NCBI RefSeq assembly: GCF_003568665.1
Contig: NZ_QXMH01000002.1
Location: forward strand, 310,001-374,000
Source of the DNA: Chitinophaga alhagiae
Lineage (GTDB): Bacteria; Bacteroidota; Bacteroidia; Chitinophagales; Chitinophagaceae
Length of the DNA stretch: 64,000 nucleotides
Direction of reading: 5' to 3'
This document shows positions 55,625-63,200 of this stretch, piece after piece. The position numbers were made by a program, and so were the translations under genes. The notes beneath the pieces are model-generated. The model had not been told where the DNA came from, did not search any database, and saw nothing but the letters and a program-made list of their open reading frames with translations. Position 1 is the stretch's first letter; every line of letters starts with the position of its first letter.

Positions 55625-58048
55625 GTGAAGAAAAAGACATATGCACCATCAATCCATCTGCCGGTACCGGCGCTGCTGATGTTGCTGTGCCTTTTGCTGA
55701 ACGCCTGCTCCAACACCAAATACCTGCAGCAGGACCAGAGCCTGCTGACCGGCACCAGCATGAATATTGAAGGCCAGCTCTCTTCCACTGAAAAAAAGAA
55801 CCTGAAGAGCGACCTTACCTCTTCTTCCCTCATGCTGCAGAAGCCTAACCAGAAAGTGCTGGGTACCCGGCTCAAGGTATGGCTCTACAATAAAAAAACG
55901 TACGATAAAAAAAGCAACTGGTTCTGGAACCTTATGCTGGCCGAAAGGAACCTGCAGGCGCCGGTGATACTGGATTCCTCCAAAACCGCCGAGTCTGCCG
56001 CCCGCATGGTGTCTTACCTCAACAACCAGGGCTATTTCTACGCCACGGCCTCATTTACGGCAGACGTCAAGTCGCAGAAAGCAGAGGTGACCTACCAGGT
56101 GAACACCGGCAAAAACTTCGTGATCAGGAAGGTGCTGTACGATATACCGGACACGGCCATCGCCAACATTGTGAAAAACGGCGAAAACCTGTCCCTGCTA
56201 AAAGTGAATGACGCCTACAAGGCTGGCAACCTGCGGGACGAGCGGGAGCGCCTTACCCGCATGATCAGGGACGCAGGTTATTACAAGTTCAACCGTGACC
56301 TGGTGTCTTTCACCGTGGATACGCTCAACAAATCCCTGTTCCTGGACCCGCTGAACCCTTTTGAAAGCATGCCCACCGTGCTGAGCGCAGACCAGAAACC
56401 TACAATGGACATAGAGGTTAGCATCCGCCAGCCGGAAGATTCCGCCAGTGACCTGACCAAGGTGTTTTACCTGAACAAGATCTACGCCTTCCCGGACTTC
56501 AAGCTGCAGGACAATGTGAACGACACTTCTTTCAATACCACGGAAAGCCGCCACCTCATTGTAAAGTATCACGAAAACCTGATCCGCCCGCGGGTGCTGT
56601 CCCGCACGGTGCAGCTGCGGAGCAACGAGAAGTATTCCACCACCAACTACAACAATACGGTGAACCGGCTGTACGATCTGAACCTCTGGCAGTTCGTGAC
56701 CGTGCAGTTCCGGGAGAACAAAGACAGTGCGCAGAAGCTGGACGCTTTCATTCAGCTCACCCCACGCAAAAAGCAGGAGCTGAGCGCCAACATAGACCTC
56801 ACTACCAGCAGCGATTATTTTATAGGCAGCGGCGTATCACTGGGGTACCGGCATTTTAACGTGAACCGCGCCGCCAATGAGCTGCATGTTACGCTGAAGG
56901 GCGGGGTGGAAGTAGTGCGCAACGCCAGCCGGTTCGATATGCAGGCCACGGAATACGGCATCAATGCAGACTTCATCCTGCCGCGTTTTATCACCCCCTT
57001 CCGTGTGCGCCAGAGCAACCGTTCCACCGCCAAAACGAGGATCTCCGCCGGTTTCAACAACCTGCGCAGGATAGACAAGTTCAACATCCGCAATGTGACC
57101 GGCGCTTTCGGCTATGAGTGGAACGAGTCCATTTACAAACGGTGGACGGTCAAGCCCATTACCCTCAACTACGTGGGCGTGGTGCTTACCCCCGGCTTCA
57201 AGGATACGGTGGTAGACCCCAATCCCTACCTGCGGCGCAGCTTTGAGCCTGCGTTCATTGGCGGCGAAGCCGTTTCCTACACGTTTGCCAACAACGATAT
57301 TTTCCATAAAAGGCAGAACTCCTATTTTCGCGCCACCATTGAAGAATCAGGCCTGTGGCTGAAAGGGGTGAACGGGCTGATACATGTGATCAGCAGCCGC
57401 AGCGAGAACCTGGAAACGCTGGCACGGGTGAACATCTCGCAGTTTGTGCGGGGGGAGGTAGATTACCGTCATTACTGGAATTATAATAAATCTGCCGTGG
57501 CCACCCGCGCCTATGCCGGCGTAGGGATCCCTTACGGGCAAAGCGATGTGTTGCCCTACATCCGCCAGTTTACCGCCGGCGGCCCCAACAGCATCCGCGC
57601 CTGGCGCCTGCGTACGCTGGGCCCGGGGTCTTATACGGACACGTCGTCCATTGCCACTATTTTCCCTGACCAGACGGGCGATCTGAAGCTGGAAGGGAAC
57701 GTGGAGTACCGTTTTGACATGCTGCGCCTGTTTGGCGGCACCATCAACCTGAAAGGCGCTACCTTTCTGGACTTTGGCAATATCTGGATGCTGCGGAAAG
57801 ACACATTGCGCCCCGGGGGAGAGTTCCAGATCAAGAACCTGTACAAACAACTGGCCATTGGCACCGGTTTGGGCGCCAGGCTAGATTTCAGCTATTTCGT
57901 GATCCGGTTCGACTGGGGTATTCCCCTTAAAAAGCCTTATCCCACCCAGAACAACAGCGGGTGGTACATTGGGGAATGGGCGCTGGGAGACGCCCGCTGG
58001 CGCCGGGATAATGTGATCTGGAACATTGCCATCGGCTACCCGTTCTGA
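55625..58048 (+). CDS. tamL: TamL-like lipoprotein, BamA/TamA family
   Basis: 807 residues from a GTG start (KKKTYAPSIHLPVPALLMLL), chosen because it gives a lipoprotein signal with lipobox LLNAC. POTRA-like domains follow (about residues 90-330: VSYLNNQGYFYATASFTADV; DERERLTRMIRDAGYYKFN). The C-terminal half is an Omp85 barrel with QFTAGGPNSIRAWRLRTLGPG, the loop-6 signature region, ending IAIGYPF. A lipid-anchored TamA homologue is the Bacteroidota form called TamL, thought to act with TamB in outer-membrane biogenesis. Confidence 0.92.
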   Translation: MKKKTYAPSIHLPVPALLMLLCLLLNACSNTKYLQQDQSLLTGTSMNIEGQLSSTEKKNLKSDLTSSSLMLQKPNQKVLGTRLKVWLYNKKTYDKKSNWFWNLMLAERNLQAPVILDSSKTAESAARMVSYLNNQGYFYATASFTADVKSQKAEVTYQVNTGKNFVIRKVLYDIPDTAIANIVKNGENLSLLKVNDAYKAGNLRDERERLTRMIRDAGYYKFNRDLVSFTVDTLNKSLFLDPLNPFESMPTVLSADQKPTMDIEVSIRQPEDSASDLTKVFYLNKIYAFPDFKLQDNVNDTSFNTTESRHLIVKYHENLIRPRVLSRTVQLRSNEKYSTTNYNNTVNRLYDLNLWQFVTVQFRENKDSAQKLDAFIQLTPRKKQELSANIDLTTSSDYFIGSGVSLGYRHFNVNRAANELHVTLKGGVEVVRNASRFDMQATEYGINADFILPRFITPFRVRQSNRSTAKTRISAGFNNLRRIDKFNIRNVTGAFGYEWNESIYKRWTVKPITLNYVGVVLTPGFKDTVVDPNPYLRRSFEPAFIGGEAVSYTFANNDIFHKRQNSYFRATIEESGLWLKGVNGLIHVISSRSENLETLARVNISQFVRGEVDYRHYWNYNKSAVATRAYAGVGIPYGQSDVLPYIRQFTAGGPNSIRAWRLRTLGPGSYTDTSSIATIFPDQTGDLKLEGNVEYRFDMLRLFGGTINLKGATFLDFGNIWMLRKDTLRPGGEFQIKNLYKQLAIGTGLGARLDFSYFVIRFDWGIPLKKPYPTQNNSGWYIGEWALGDARWRRDNVIWNIAIGYPF

Positions 58049-58722
58049 TGCGCCTGTTTGTACTGCTCAATAAAATCCGTTACTTCTACCGCATCTTCCA
58101 GCCTGAACGCTCCTATGCGGGTGCGGCACAAGCTGCTCAGGTACGCGCCGCAGCCAACGGCCGCGCCAAAATCCTGCGCCAGTGAGCGGATGTAGGTGCC
58201 CGTGCTGCATTGTACCCTGAAATGCACTACCGGCCCGTCTACCGCCGTAATTTCAAAAGCATGTATCACAATGGCCCTTGGCTCCACTTTCACGTCCACG
58301 CCTTTGCGGGCCAGGTGGTAAATGGGCTTGCCGTTCTGTTTGATAGCGGAATGAATGGGCGGTAATTGCTGCTGCGGGCCGGTGAAGCGGTTGGCATATG
58401 CCTGCAGCTCCTCCTGGCTGAGGGCCGGTACAGGCTGGTGGTTCTCCGGTTCAGATTCCAGGTCAAAGGTAGGAGTGGTGGCGCCCAGCGTAAAAGTGCC
58501 GGTGTATTCCTTTTCCTGCGCCTGGTACTCATTGATCTTCTTCGTCATTTTACCGGTGCAGCAAATGAGCAGGCCGGTGGCCAGCGGGTCAAGCGTGCCG
58601 GCATGGCCTATTTTGGCCTTGGTGGTATTGCGGATTTTACGTACAACGTCAAAAGAGGTCCAGGTTAACGGCTTGTTGATCAGCAGCACGGTCCCTTCCT
58701 GGTAGTTTGGTGATTCAGACAT
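58036..58722 (-). CDS. truB: tRNA pseudouridine-55 synthase
   Basis: 228 residues. The catalytic aspartate lies in IGHAGTLDPLATGLLICCTG; the N-terminus INKPLTWTSFDVVRKIRN and the C-terminal CSTGTYIRSLAQDFG are diagnostic. It makes pseudouridine 55 in the tRNA T-loop. Its 3' end overlaps the tamL 3' end by 13 bases on the opposite strand. A TATCTTTG promoter box ends four bases before the start codon. Confidence 0.96.
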   Translation of the reverse strand: MSESPNYQEGTVLLINKPLTWTSFDVVRKIRNTTKAKIGHAGTLDPLATGLLICCTGKMTKKINEYQAQEKEYTGTFTLGATTPTFDLESEPENHQPVPALSQEELQAYANRFTGPQQQLPPIHSAIKQNGKPIYHLARKGVDVKVEPRAIVIHAFEITAVDGPVVHFRVQCSTGTYIRSLAQDFGAAVGCGAYLSSLCRTRIGAFRLEDAVEVTDFIEQYKQAHQNG

Positions 58723-58726
58723 TTTG

Positions 58727-58734
58727 CAAAGATA
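58727..58734 (-). promoter_or_regulatory. -7 box four bases before the truB start codon
   Basis: TATCTTTG on the minus strand is followed by CAAA and ATG, predicting a leaderless or nearly leaderless truB mRNA. Confidence 0.6.
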
Positions 58735-58760
58735 GATTTAATTTATGGCCTGTTCCGCCG

Positions 58761-59747
58761 TTACACGAACGTTTTCAGGCTCTGCTGGTACTCCTGCATG
58801 AGGCGGCGTACAATTTCATCTACCCCTGTTATGTCATCCACCATTTCAACGCTCTGGCCGGCGCTCCACAACTGGTTGTAATAATTGGGTTTGATGGCCC
58901 TTTGCAGTTTTTTCATGCCTTTCATCTGCACCATCATTTTGAAATACTTGCGGGTACGCGGGTTGCGTGACAGCCATTTTTCCCACGATGTTTGTTTGTA
59001 CCCCAGTTTTTGCGCCGCAGGCGTATTGATGATGTTGCAAGGGGTGCCGGAAAGGCGCTCCGTGAGCACAATATCTTCCATGCCGTGGCTGATGATGGCC
59101 TGCTTGTACTCGTCACTCACGCCGGCCTCCGTGCTGGCAATGAAACGGGTGCCAATAGATACGGCATCTGCCCCCAGTACCATGGCGCTGGCCATTTGCT
59201 GCCCTGTGGCAATGCCGCCCGCGGCTATTACCGGCACGTTGGGGAAGGCCTTTTTCAGCGCCGGCACCAGCACGTGCATAGGGTAGGGGCCTGCATGGCC
59301 GCCCGCGCCCGCACAAACGGCAATAAGCCCGTCTGCCCCGTTCTGTACGGCCTTGGCCGCGTGCTCCAGGTTGGTAATGTCGCACAGTACCTTGGCGCCG
59401 TAGCTGTGAGCGCCGTCTATCACCTCCCGCGGGTTGCCCAGGGACGTGATATAGAAGGGCACGCGGGCCGCCACGCAGGCGTCCAGGTGCTTTTTATAGA
59501 GTGGGTTCGTTTTCTGAACAATAAGGTTCACGCCGTATGAGCCTTGCTGCGCCCCGGCTTTGGTCTCGTTCAGCCTTTCCAGGAGGGCCGGCAGCTCTCC
59601 TTCGGCCCGGTAGTTAAGGGAAGGGAAGGTGCCCGCAATGCCGCTGCGGATAGCCGCTTTCACCATGGCCTCATTGCTCACCAGGAACATGGGGGCCATA
59701 ATCAGCGGGTATTGTAAACCCAGCGTTTGAGAGAATGAATGGTTCAA
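58761..59747 (-). CDS. Nitronate monooxygenase / FabK-like flavoprotein
   Basis: 328 residues of the FMN-dependent 2-nitropropane dioxygenase family. The N-terminus LQYPLIMAPMFLVSNEAMV, the histidine in AVCAGAGGHAGPYP and the phosphate-binding AAGGIATGQQMASAMVLGAD plus SIGTRFIAS define it. Members oxidise nitronates or act as enoyl-ACP reductases (FabK); the sequence does not settle which. The start overlaps the stop of riboflavin synthase by four bases, so both are in one operon, and riboflavin supplies its FMN. Confidence 0.88.
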   Translation of the reverse strand: MNHSFSQTLGLQYPLIMAPMFLVSNEAMVKAAIRSGIAGTFPSLNYRAEGELPALLERLNETKAGAQQGSYGVNLIVQKTNPLYKKHLDACVAARVPFYITSLGNPREVIDGAHSYGAKVLCDITNLEHAAKAVQNGADGLIAVCAGAGGHAGPYPMHVLVPALKKAFPNVPVIAAGGIATGQQMASAMVLGADAVSIGTRFIASTEAGVSDEYKQAIISHGMEDIVLTERLSGTPCNIINTPAAQKLGYKQTSWEKWLSRNPRTRKYFKMMVQMKGMKKLQRAIKPNYYNQLWSAGQSVEMVDDITGVDEIVRRLMQEYQQSLKTFV

Positions 59748-60349
59748 TTGTTTTCGTTTTTAGCAGCGCGGTCCAGTTGACGGGCCACATATTTGCCCAG
59801 GATGTCAAACTCCAGGTTAACAACGTCTCCCGGCCGCAGGTATTGGATATTGGTGTGCTGGTGGGTATAGGGAATAATGGCCACTGTAAAGGCGGTGTCA
59901 GTAATATCAAATACCGTCAGGCTGATGCCGTTGAGGCAGATAGACCCTTTTTCCACAATAAGAGGGGCAAAACCCTCATCAAAACCGATACGGTACAGCC
60001 AGCTGCCTTCCGCTTCCTGTACAGACTCGCAGGTACCGGTGCCGTCTACATGCCCCTGCACAATATGCCCGTCTATACGGCTGTTGAAGATCATGGCCCG
60101 CTCCAGGTTAACGGCCTGGCCCGGCCGTATGCCGCCAAGGTTGCTTTTTTGCAGTGTTTCCGCCACTGCCACGGTTTTGTACCGGTCTGCCTCCACCGCG
60201 GTAACTGTGAGGCAAACGCCATTGTGAGACACGCTCTGGTCTACCTTCAGCTCCGGCGCTATGGATGATTGTATGGTGATCTCGAGATTTCCGCCTTCCT
60301 GCACTGCGGAGGCCACAGTACCCATTGTTTCAATAATGCCAGTGAACAT
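59744..60349 (-). CDS. ribE: Riboflavin synthase alpha subunit
   Basis: 201 residues consisting of two lumazine-binding repeats: MFTGIIETMGTVAS (domain 1) and IVQGHVDGTGTCESVQ (domain 2), each with a GVCLTVT or GISLTVF segment. It dismutates two 6,7-dimethyl-8-ribityllumazines to riboflavin. No other rib gene is adjacent. It is the first gene of a two-gene operon with the flavoprotein downstream. Confidence 0.95.
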   Translation of the reverse strand: MFTGIIETMGTVASAVQEGGNLEITIQSSIAPELKVDQSVSHNGVCLTVTAVEADRYKTVAVAETLQKSNLGGIRPGQAVNLERAMIFNSRIDGHIVQGHVDGTGTCESVQEAEGSWLYRIGFDEGFAPLIVEKGSICLNGISLTVFDITDTAFTVAIIPYTHQHTNIQYLRPGDVVNLEFDILGKYVARQLDRAAKNENN

Positions 60350-60404
60350 AAAAATCGTAATATTGGACCCCGAAATTAGGCAATTAAAATTGCGTGTGAA
60401 TAAC

Positions 60405-60435
60405 TTTGAAAGTTGAAAAATACTCCGTATCTTTG
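60405..60435 (+). promoter_or_regulatory. Promoter of rpsU
   Basis: TTTG at 60405-60408 and TATCTTTG at 60428-60435, 19 bases apart: a full match to the Bacteroidota promoter. A purine-rich AAGGAG follows before the start. Confidence 0.85.
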
Positions 60436-60463
60436 CCGTCCGTAAAAATTATAAAGGAGATTT

Positions 60464-60661
60464 ATGTTAATTATCGATTCCAAAGATTGCGAAAACATAG
60501 ACAAAGCGCTTAAAAAGTATAAAAAGAAATTTGAGAAGGCAAAAATACTGCTGCAACTCAGAGAGCGCCAGTCATTTACAAAACCTTCCATCCGCCGCCG
60601 TACGCAGGTGCTGAAAGCTGTTTACAAACAACAGCTCTCTACCGGAAAGTTTGACGCATAA
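60464..60661 (+). CDS. rpsU: 30S ribosomal protein S21
   Basis: 65 residues, very basic, with the S21 pattern: ALKKYKKKFEKAKIL then LQLRERQSFTKPSIRRR. It lies on the 30S platform near the anti-Shine-Dalgarno region; in Bacteroidota S21 is reported to help sequester the 16S tail. AAAGGAG lies 8 bases before the ATG, one of the clearest Shine-Dalgarno sequences here, which fits reported autoregulation of rpsU in this phylum. Confidence 0.95.
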   Translation: MLIIDSKDCENIDKALKKYKKKFEKAKILLQLRERQSFTKPSIRRRTQVLKAVYKQQLSTGKFDA

Positions 60662-60747
60662 GAACGATCCAACTTATTAGTAATACATAGATTGATGATT
60701 GTAAGGTTTTCTATAACTTTACAGTCATTAATTTTTTTGTATTGGTT

Positions 60748-61677
60748 ATGACCGGATTACCCACACTGGCCGAACAGTTCCTCTCTTATCTTGCGCTGCA
60801 GAAACGCTATTCGCAGCATACTACGGCCAGCTACCGGCTTGACCTTCAGCAGTTTTTCGAGTACATGCAGGCCGTATACGGCCCCACCCCGCTGGGAGAG
60901 ATAGACGCTTTCCAGGTACAGTCATGGCTGGCCACCGGGCTGCGGGGCAGGGGTGAGAAGGAAGACGTTTCCGCCGTCACCATCCGCCGGAAAATATCCA
61001 CTTTGAAGTCATTTTTCAAATTCGCAGTGCGCGAGGGCGCTATTGCCCAAAGCCCCATGTTCAAGGTAGTAAGCCCCAAAATGCGCAAACGCCTGCCCTT
61101 GTTCGTGGAAGAAAAGGGCATGCAGCAGATGGAACGGAACGAGGCCGGCGGGCAGCCCCTGTTTGCGGACGATTTTGACGGCGCCACCCGGCAGCTGGTG
61201 CTCGATATATTGTACCAGACCGGCATCCGCCGCGCGGAGCTGATAGGCCTGCGGCACAGCGGTATCAGCCTTCCCAACAGCCACATCAAGGTATTGGGCA
61301 AGGGCGGCAAAGAGCGCATCATCCCCATCAGCAACCATCTGGTGGCCAGCATCAGGGCGTATACGGAGCGCAAGGGGAAAGAGCTGGAAAACCCCGACCA
61401 GGAGTACCTGCTGGTAAAAAAGGACGGCCGGCGGGTAAATGAGGGGTATGTGTACCGCACCGTAAAAGCCGCTCTGGGCCAGGTGACCACCCTTTCCAAG
61501 AAAAGCCCCCACGTACTCCGCCATACCTTTGCCACGCACCTGGTCAACAACGGGGCAGACATCAATGCCGTAAAAGAGCTGCTGGGCCATGCCTCACTGG
61601 CCAGCACGCAGGTGTATACCCACAATACCATAGAGAAGCTGAAGAACGTATACAAGCAGGCCCACCCCAAGGCCTGA
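60748..61677 (+). CDS. xerC: Tyrosine recombinase XerC/XerD type
   Basis: 309 residues from the ATG at 60748. It has an N-terminal SAM-like DNA-binding domain (LPTLAEQFLSYLALQKRYS) and a catalytic domain with the full RKHRHY set: Arg in TGIRRAELIGLR (about 160), Lys in VLGKGGKERIIPI, HxxR in HVLRHTFATHL, His in LLGHASLASTQ and the nucleophile Tyr in VYTHNTIEKL. It resolves chromosome dimers at dif. It is probably a housekeeping Xer, not a phage integrase: no mobile genes surround it. Confidence 0.92.
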   Translation: MTGLPTLAEQFLSYLALQKRYSQHTTASYRLDLQQFFEYMQAVYGPTPLGEIDAFQVQSWLATGLRGRGEKEDVSAVTIRRKISTLKSFFKFAVREGAIAQSPMFKVVSPKMRKRLPLFVEEKGMQQMERNEAGGQPLFADDFDGATRQLVLDILYQTGIRRAELIGLRHSGISLPNSHIKVLGKGGKERIIPISNHLVASIRAYTERKGKELENPDQEYLLVKKDGRRVNEGYVYRTVKAALGQVTTLSKKSPHVLRHTFATHLVNNGADINAVKELLGHASLASTQVYTHNTIEKLKNVYKQAHPKA

Positions 61678-61739
61678 GCAGGGTATGTCAACAAAAAAAT
61701 TAACAAAATACTTTACGCATGCAAAACAGTGCAACGATT

Positions 61740-61772
61740 GACGGCTGTCAGTTGTTATATAGCTGACCCGTC
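61740..61772 (+). terminator. Interrupted hairpin after xerC
   Basis: GACGG/CCGTC and GTCAG/CTGAC stack with a two-base bulge. The following TTAAC is a poor U-run, so termination is uncertain. Confidence 0.45.
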
Positions 61773-61938
61773 TTAACATTGCATAAAAGCCATTTTAACA
61801 AAATTTTTCACGAAGAAAATGGAATAAGATGGAAAGTTCAGTAAATTAGTAACAAGTTCTTTACCATAAACAAAAGCGCCTATGAAAAGATGATTTACGT
61901 GCTTAAAATCAGATTGTTAAATGTAAAATTTTAGTGTT

Positions 61939-62238
61939 ATGAATGTTCAAATTCAGACGGTGCGTTTTGATGCGGACGCCAAATTAATTGATCATGTGAA
62001 CAAACGGGTCCAGAAACTCTCCACCTTTTATGACCGGATTGTATCAGTGGAAGTTTTTTTGAAGTTAGACCAGTTAGCCCATCAGATCAAGGATAAGATA
62101 GCTGAAATAAAAGTGCACATACCCCGACACGATTTTTTTGTAAAACATGAGTCCAAATCTTTCGAGGAATCCTTCGACCTTGCCTTTGATTCGCTTGTAA
62201 CCCAGATCAAGCGCCAGAAGGAGAAGAATTTACATTAA
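61939..62238 (+). CDS. hpf: Ribosome hibernation promoting factor (short HPF/RaiA)
   Basis: 99 residues, the short form. NVQIQTVRFDADAKLIDHVNK, VSVEVFLKLDQ and the C-terminal FEESFDLAFDSLVTQIKRQK follow the HPF/YfiA pattern. It binds the 30S decoding channel in stationary phase. It has a long, AT-rich upstream region of about 260 bases. Confidence 0.93.
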   Translation: MNVQIQTVRFDADAKLIDHVNKRVQKLSTFYDRIVSVEVFLKLDQLAHQIKDKIAEIKVHIPRHDFFVKHESKSFEESFDLAFDSLVTQIKRQKEKNLH

Positions 62239-62527
62239 TTTTCTAAAAATATTTTGGAATTAAATATCTCTTTACTACCTTTGCCATCCCGATTCAAAAA
62301 GGGGTCGGCGAAGGTAGTAAAGTTCTTTACTGTAGGGCGTTTAAGCCAACTTAAACCGGTGTTGTAAGCTCCTTTAAACGGATGGTTTTTTACAGCGGCG
62401 GGGAAAGTTTTGTACAGAAAAATGTGCCTTGCGGAGGTGAAAAAAAAGATTTGGTTCTTAATAAGATTCACATTTATTTTGCGCTTCCTTTAAACAGGGT
62501 GTTAAGTTTTTTCTTGACAAAAAATTT
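62239..62527. other. 289-base gap with promoter and leader of the tRNA array
   Basis: No protein gene. A consensus promoter lies at 62253-62283 and the first tRNA starts at 62528. The transcribed part holds two small perfect hairpins: GTAAAG-TT-CTTTAC near 62317-62330 and GTTTAAG-CCAA-CTTAAAC near 62340-62357. A second possible promoter (TTGACA at about 62513) lies just before the tRNA. Confidence 0.6.
62253..62283 (+). promoter_or_regulatory. Promoter of the tRNA-tuf block
   Basis: TTTG at 62253-62256 and TACCTTTG at 62276-62283, exactly 19 bases apart, a perfect Bacteroidota consensus. Confidence 0.8.
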
Positions 62528-62601
62528 GCCAGCATAGCTCAGTTGGCCAGAGCTACTGATTTGTAATCAGTGGGTCGGGGGTTCGAATCCCTCTGCTGGC
62601 T
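62528..62601 (+). tRNA. tRNA-Thr(TGT)
   Basis: 74 bases. The acceptor GCCAGCA/TGCTGGC, the D-arm, the anticodon stem CTGAT..ATCAG with loop TTTGTAA (anticodon TGT) and the T-arm GGGGGTTCGAATCCCTC all fold. CCA is not encoded. Confidence 0.95.
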
Positions 62602-62648
62602 CGGAAGAGTTACGGGGCTGTAAAGTTCCGGGCAAAAAAAAATAAGTT

Positions 62649-62731
62649 GGGCAGGTTCCAGAGCGGCCAAATGGGGCGGACTGTAAATCCGCTGTCTTTC
62701 GACTTCACAGGTTCGAATCCTGTCCTGCCCA
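62649..62731 (+). tRNA. tRNA-Tyr(GTA)
   Basis: 83 bases with a long class II variable arm. The acceptor GGGCAGG/CCTGCCC, the anticodon stem CGGA/TCCG with GTA and the T-arm ACAGGTTCGAATCCTGT are clear. CCA is not encoded. Confidence 0.95.
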
Positions 62732-62836
62732 CGAAATCAGTTACGAATTGGCGTTACGGATTACGAAGGAAAAAGTGTCGTAATTCGTAATTGTGCAGAT
62801 AGGGGAGAGGTAGTTCGTGATGCGCAATTCATAATT

Positions 62837-62909
62837 GCGGGAGTAGCTCAGTTGGTAGAGCGACAGCCTTCCAAGCTGTAGGTCGCGGGTTCGAACCTCG
62901 TCTCCCGCT
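62837..62909 (+). tRNA. tRNA-Gly(TCC)
   Basis: 73 bases. The acceptor GCGGGAG/CTCCCGC, D-arm GCTC..GAGC, anticodon stem CAGC/GCTG with TCC and T-arm GCGGGTTCGAACCTCGT are all present. Confidence 0.95.
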
Positions 62910-62922
62910 CTTTGTCACAACT

Positions 62923-62994
<72 letters not shown>

Positions 62995-63059
62995 CAAAAC
63001 GTTTCGGATACAGGAAACTGGAGAACGGTTGACGGTGTCCGAAATTTGAAGTTTAACTA

Positions 63060-63135
63060 AGCCGGTAAGCTCAATGGATGAGCGGCCCTGACCGTAATCG
63101 GGGGAGGTGCAGGTTCAATTCCTGCGATTGGCTCC
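63060..63135 (+). pseudogene. Degenerate tRNA-like element
   Basis: It looks like a tRNA: acceptor AGCCGGT/ATTGGCT, D-arm GCTC-AATGGAT-GAGC and a perfect T-arm GCAGG-TTCAATT-CCTGC. The faults are position 8 as A instead of T, an extra base between T-arm and acceptor, and an anticodon stem CCTGA/TCGGG with a six-base loop CCGTAA that lacks T33. The D-arm and T-arm resemble arginine tRNAs. It is probably a decayed tRNA or a tRNA-like leader element of tuf; boundaries are approximate. Confidence 0.5.
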
Positions 63136-63200
63136 AGTTTGTAAAACGTTTTTAAACAACTATAATACAATCTTTACAAACCATCTTAAAAAAAAATACA

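Noticed and set aside
60748..61677. Integrase marking a mobile element
   Set aside because: The recombinase looks like housekeeping XerC/D. The neighbours (rpsU, hpf, tRNAs) are core genes and no att-type repeats or phage genes were seen.
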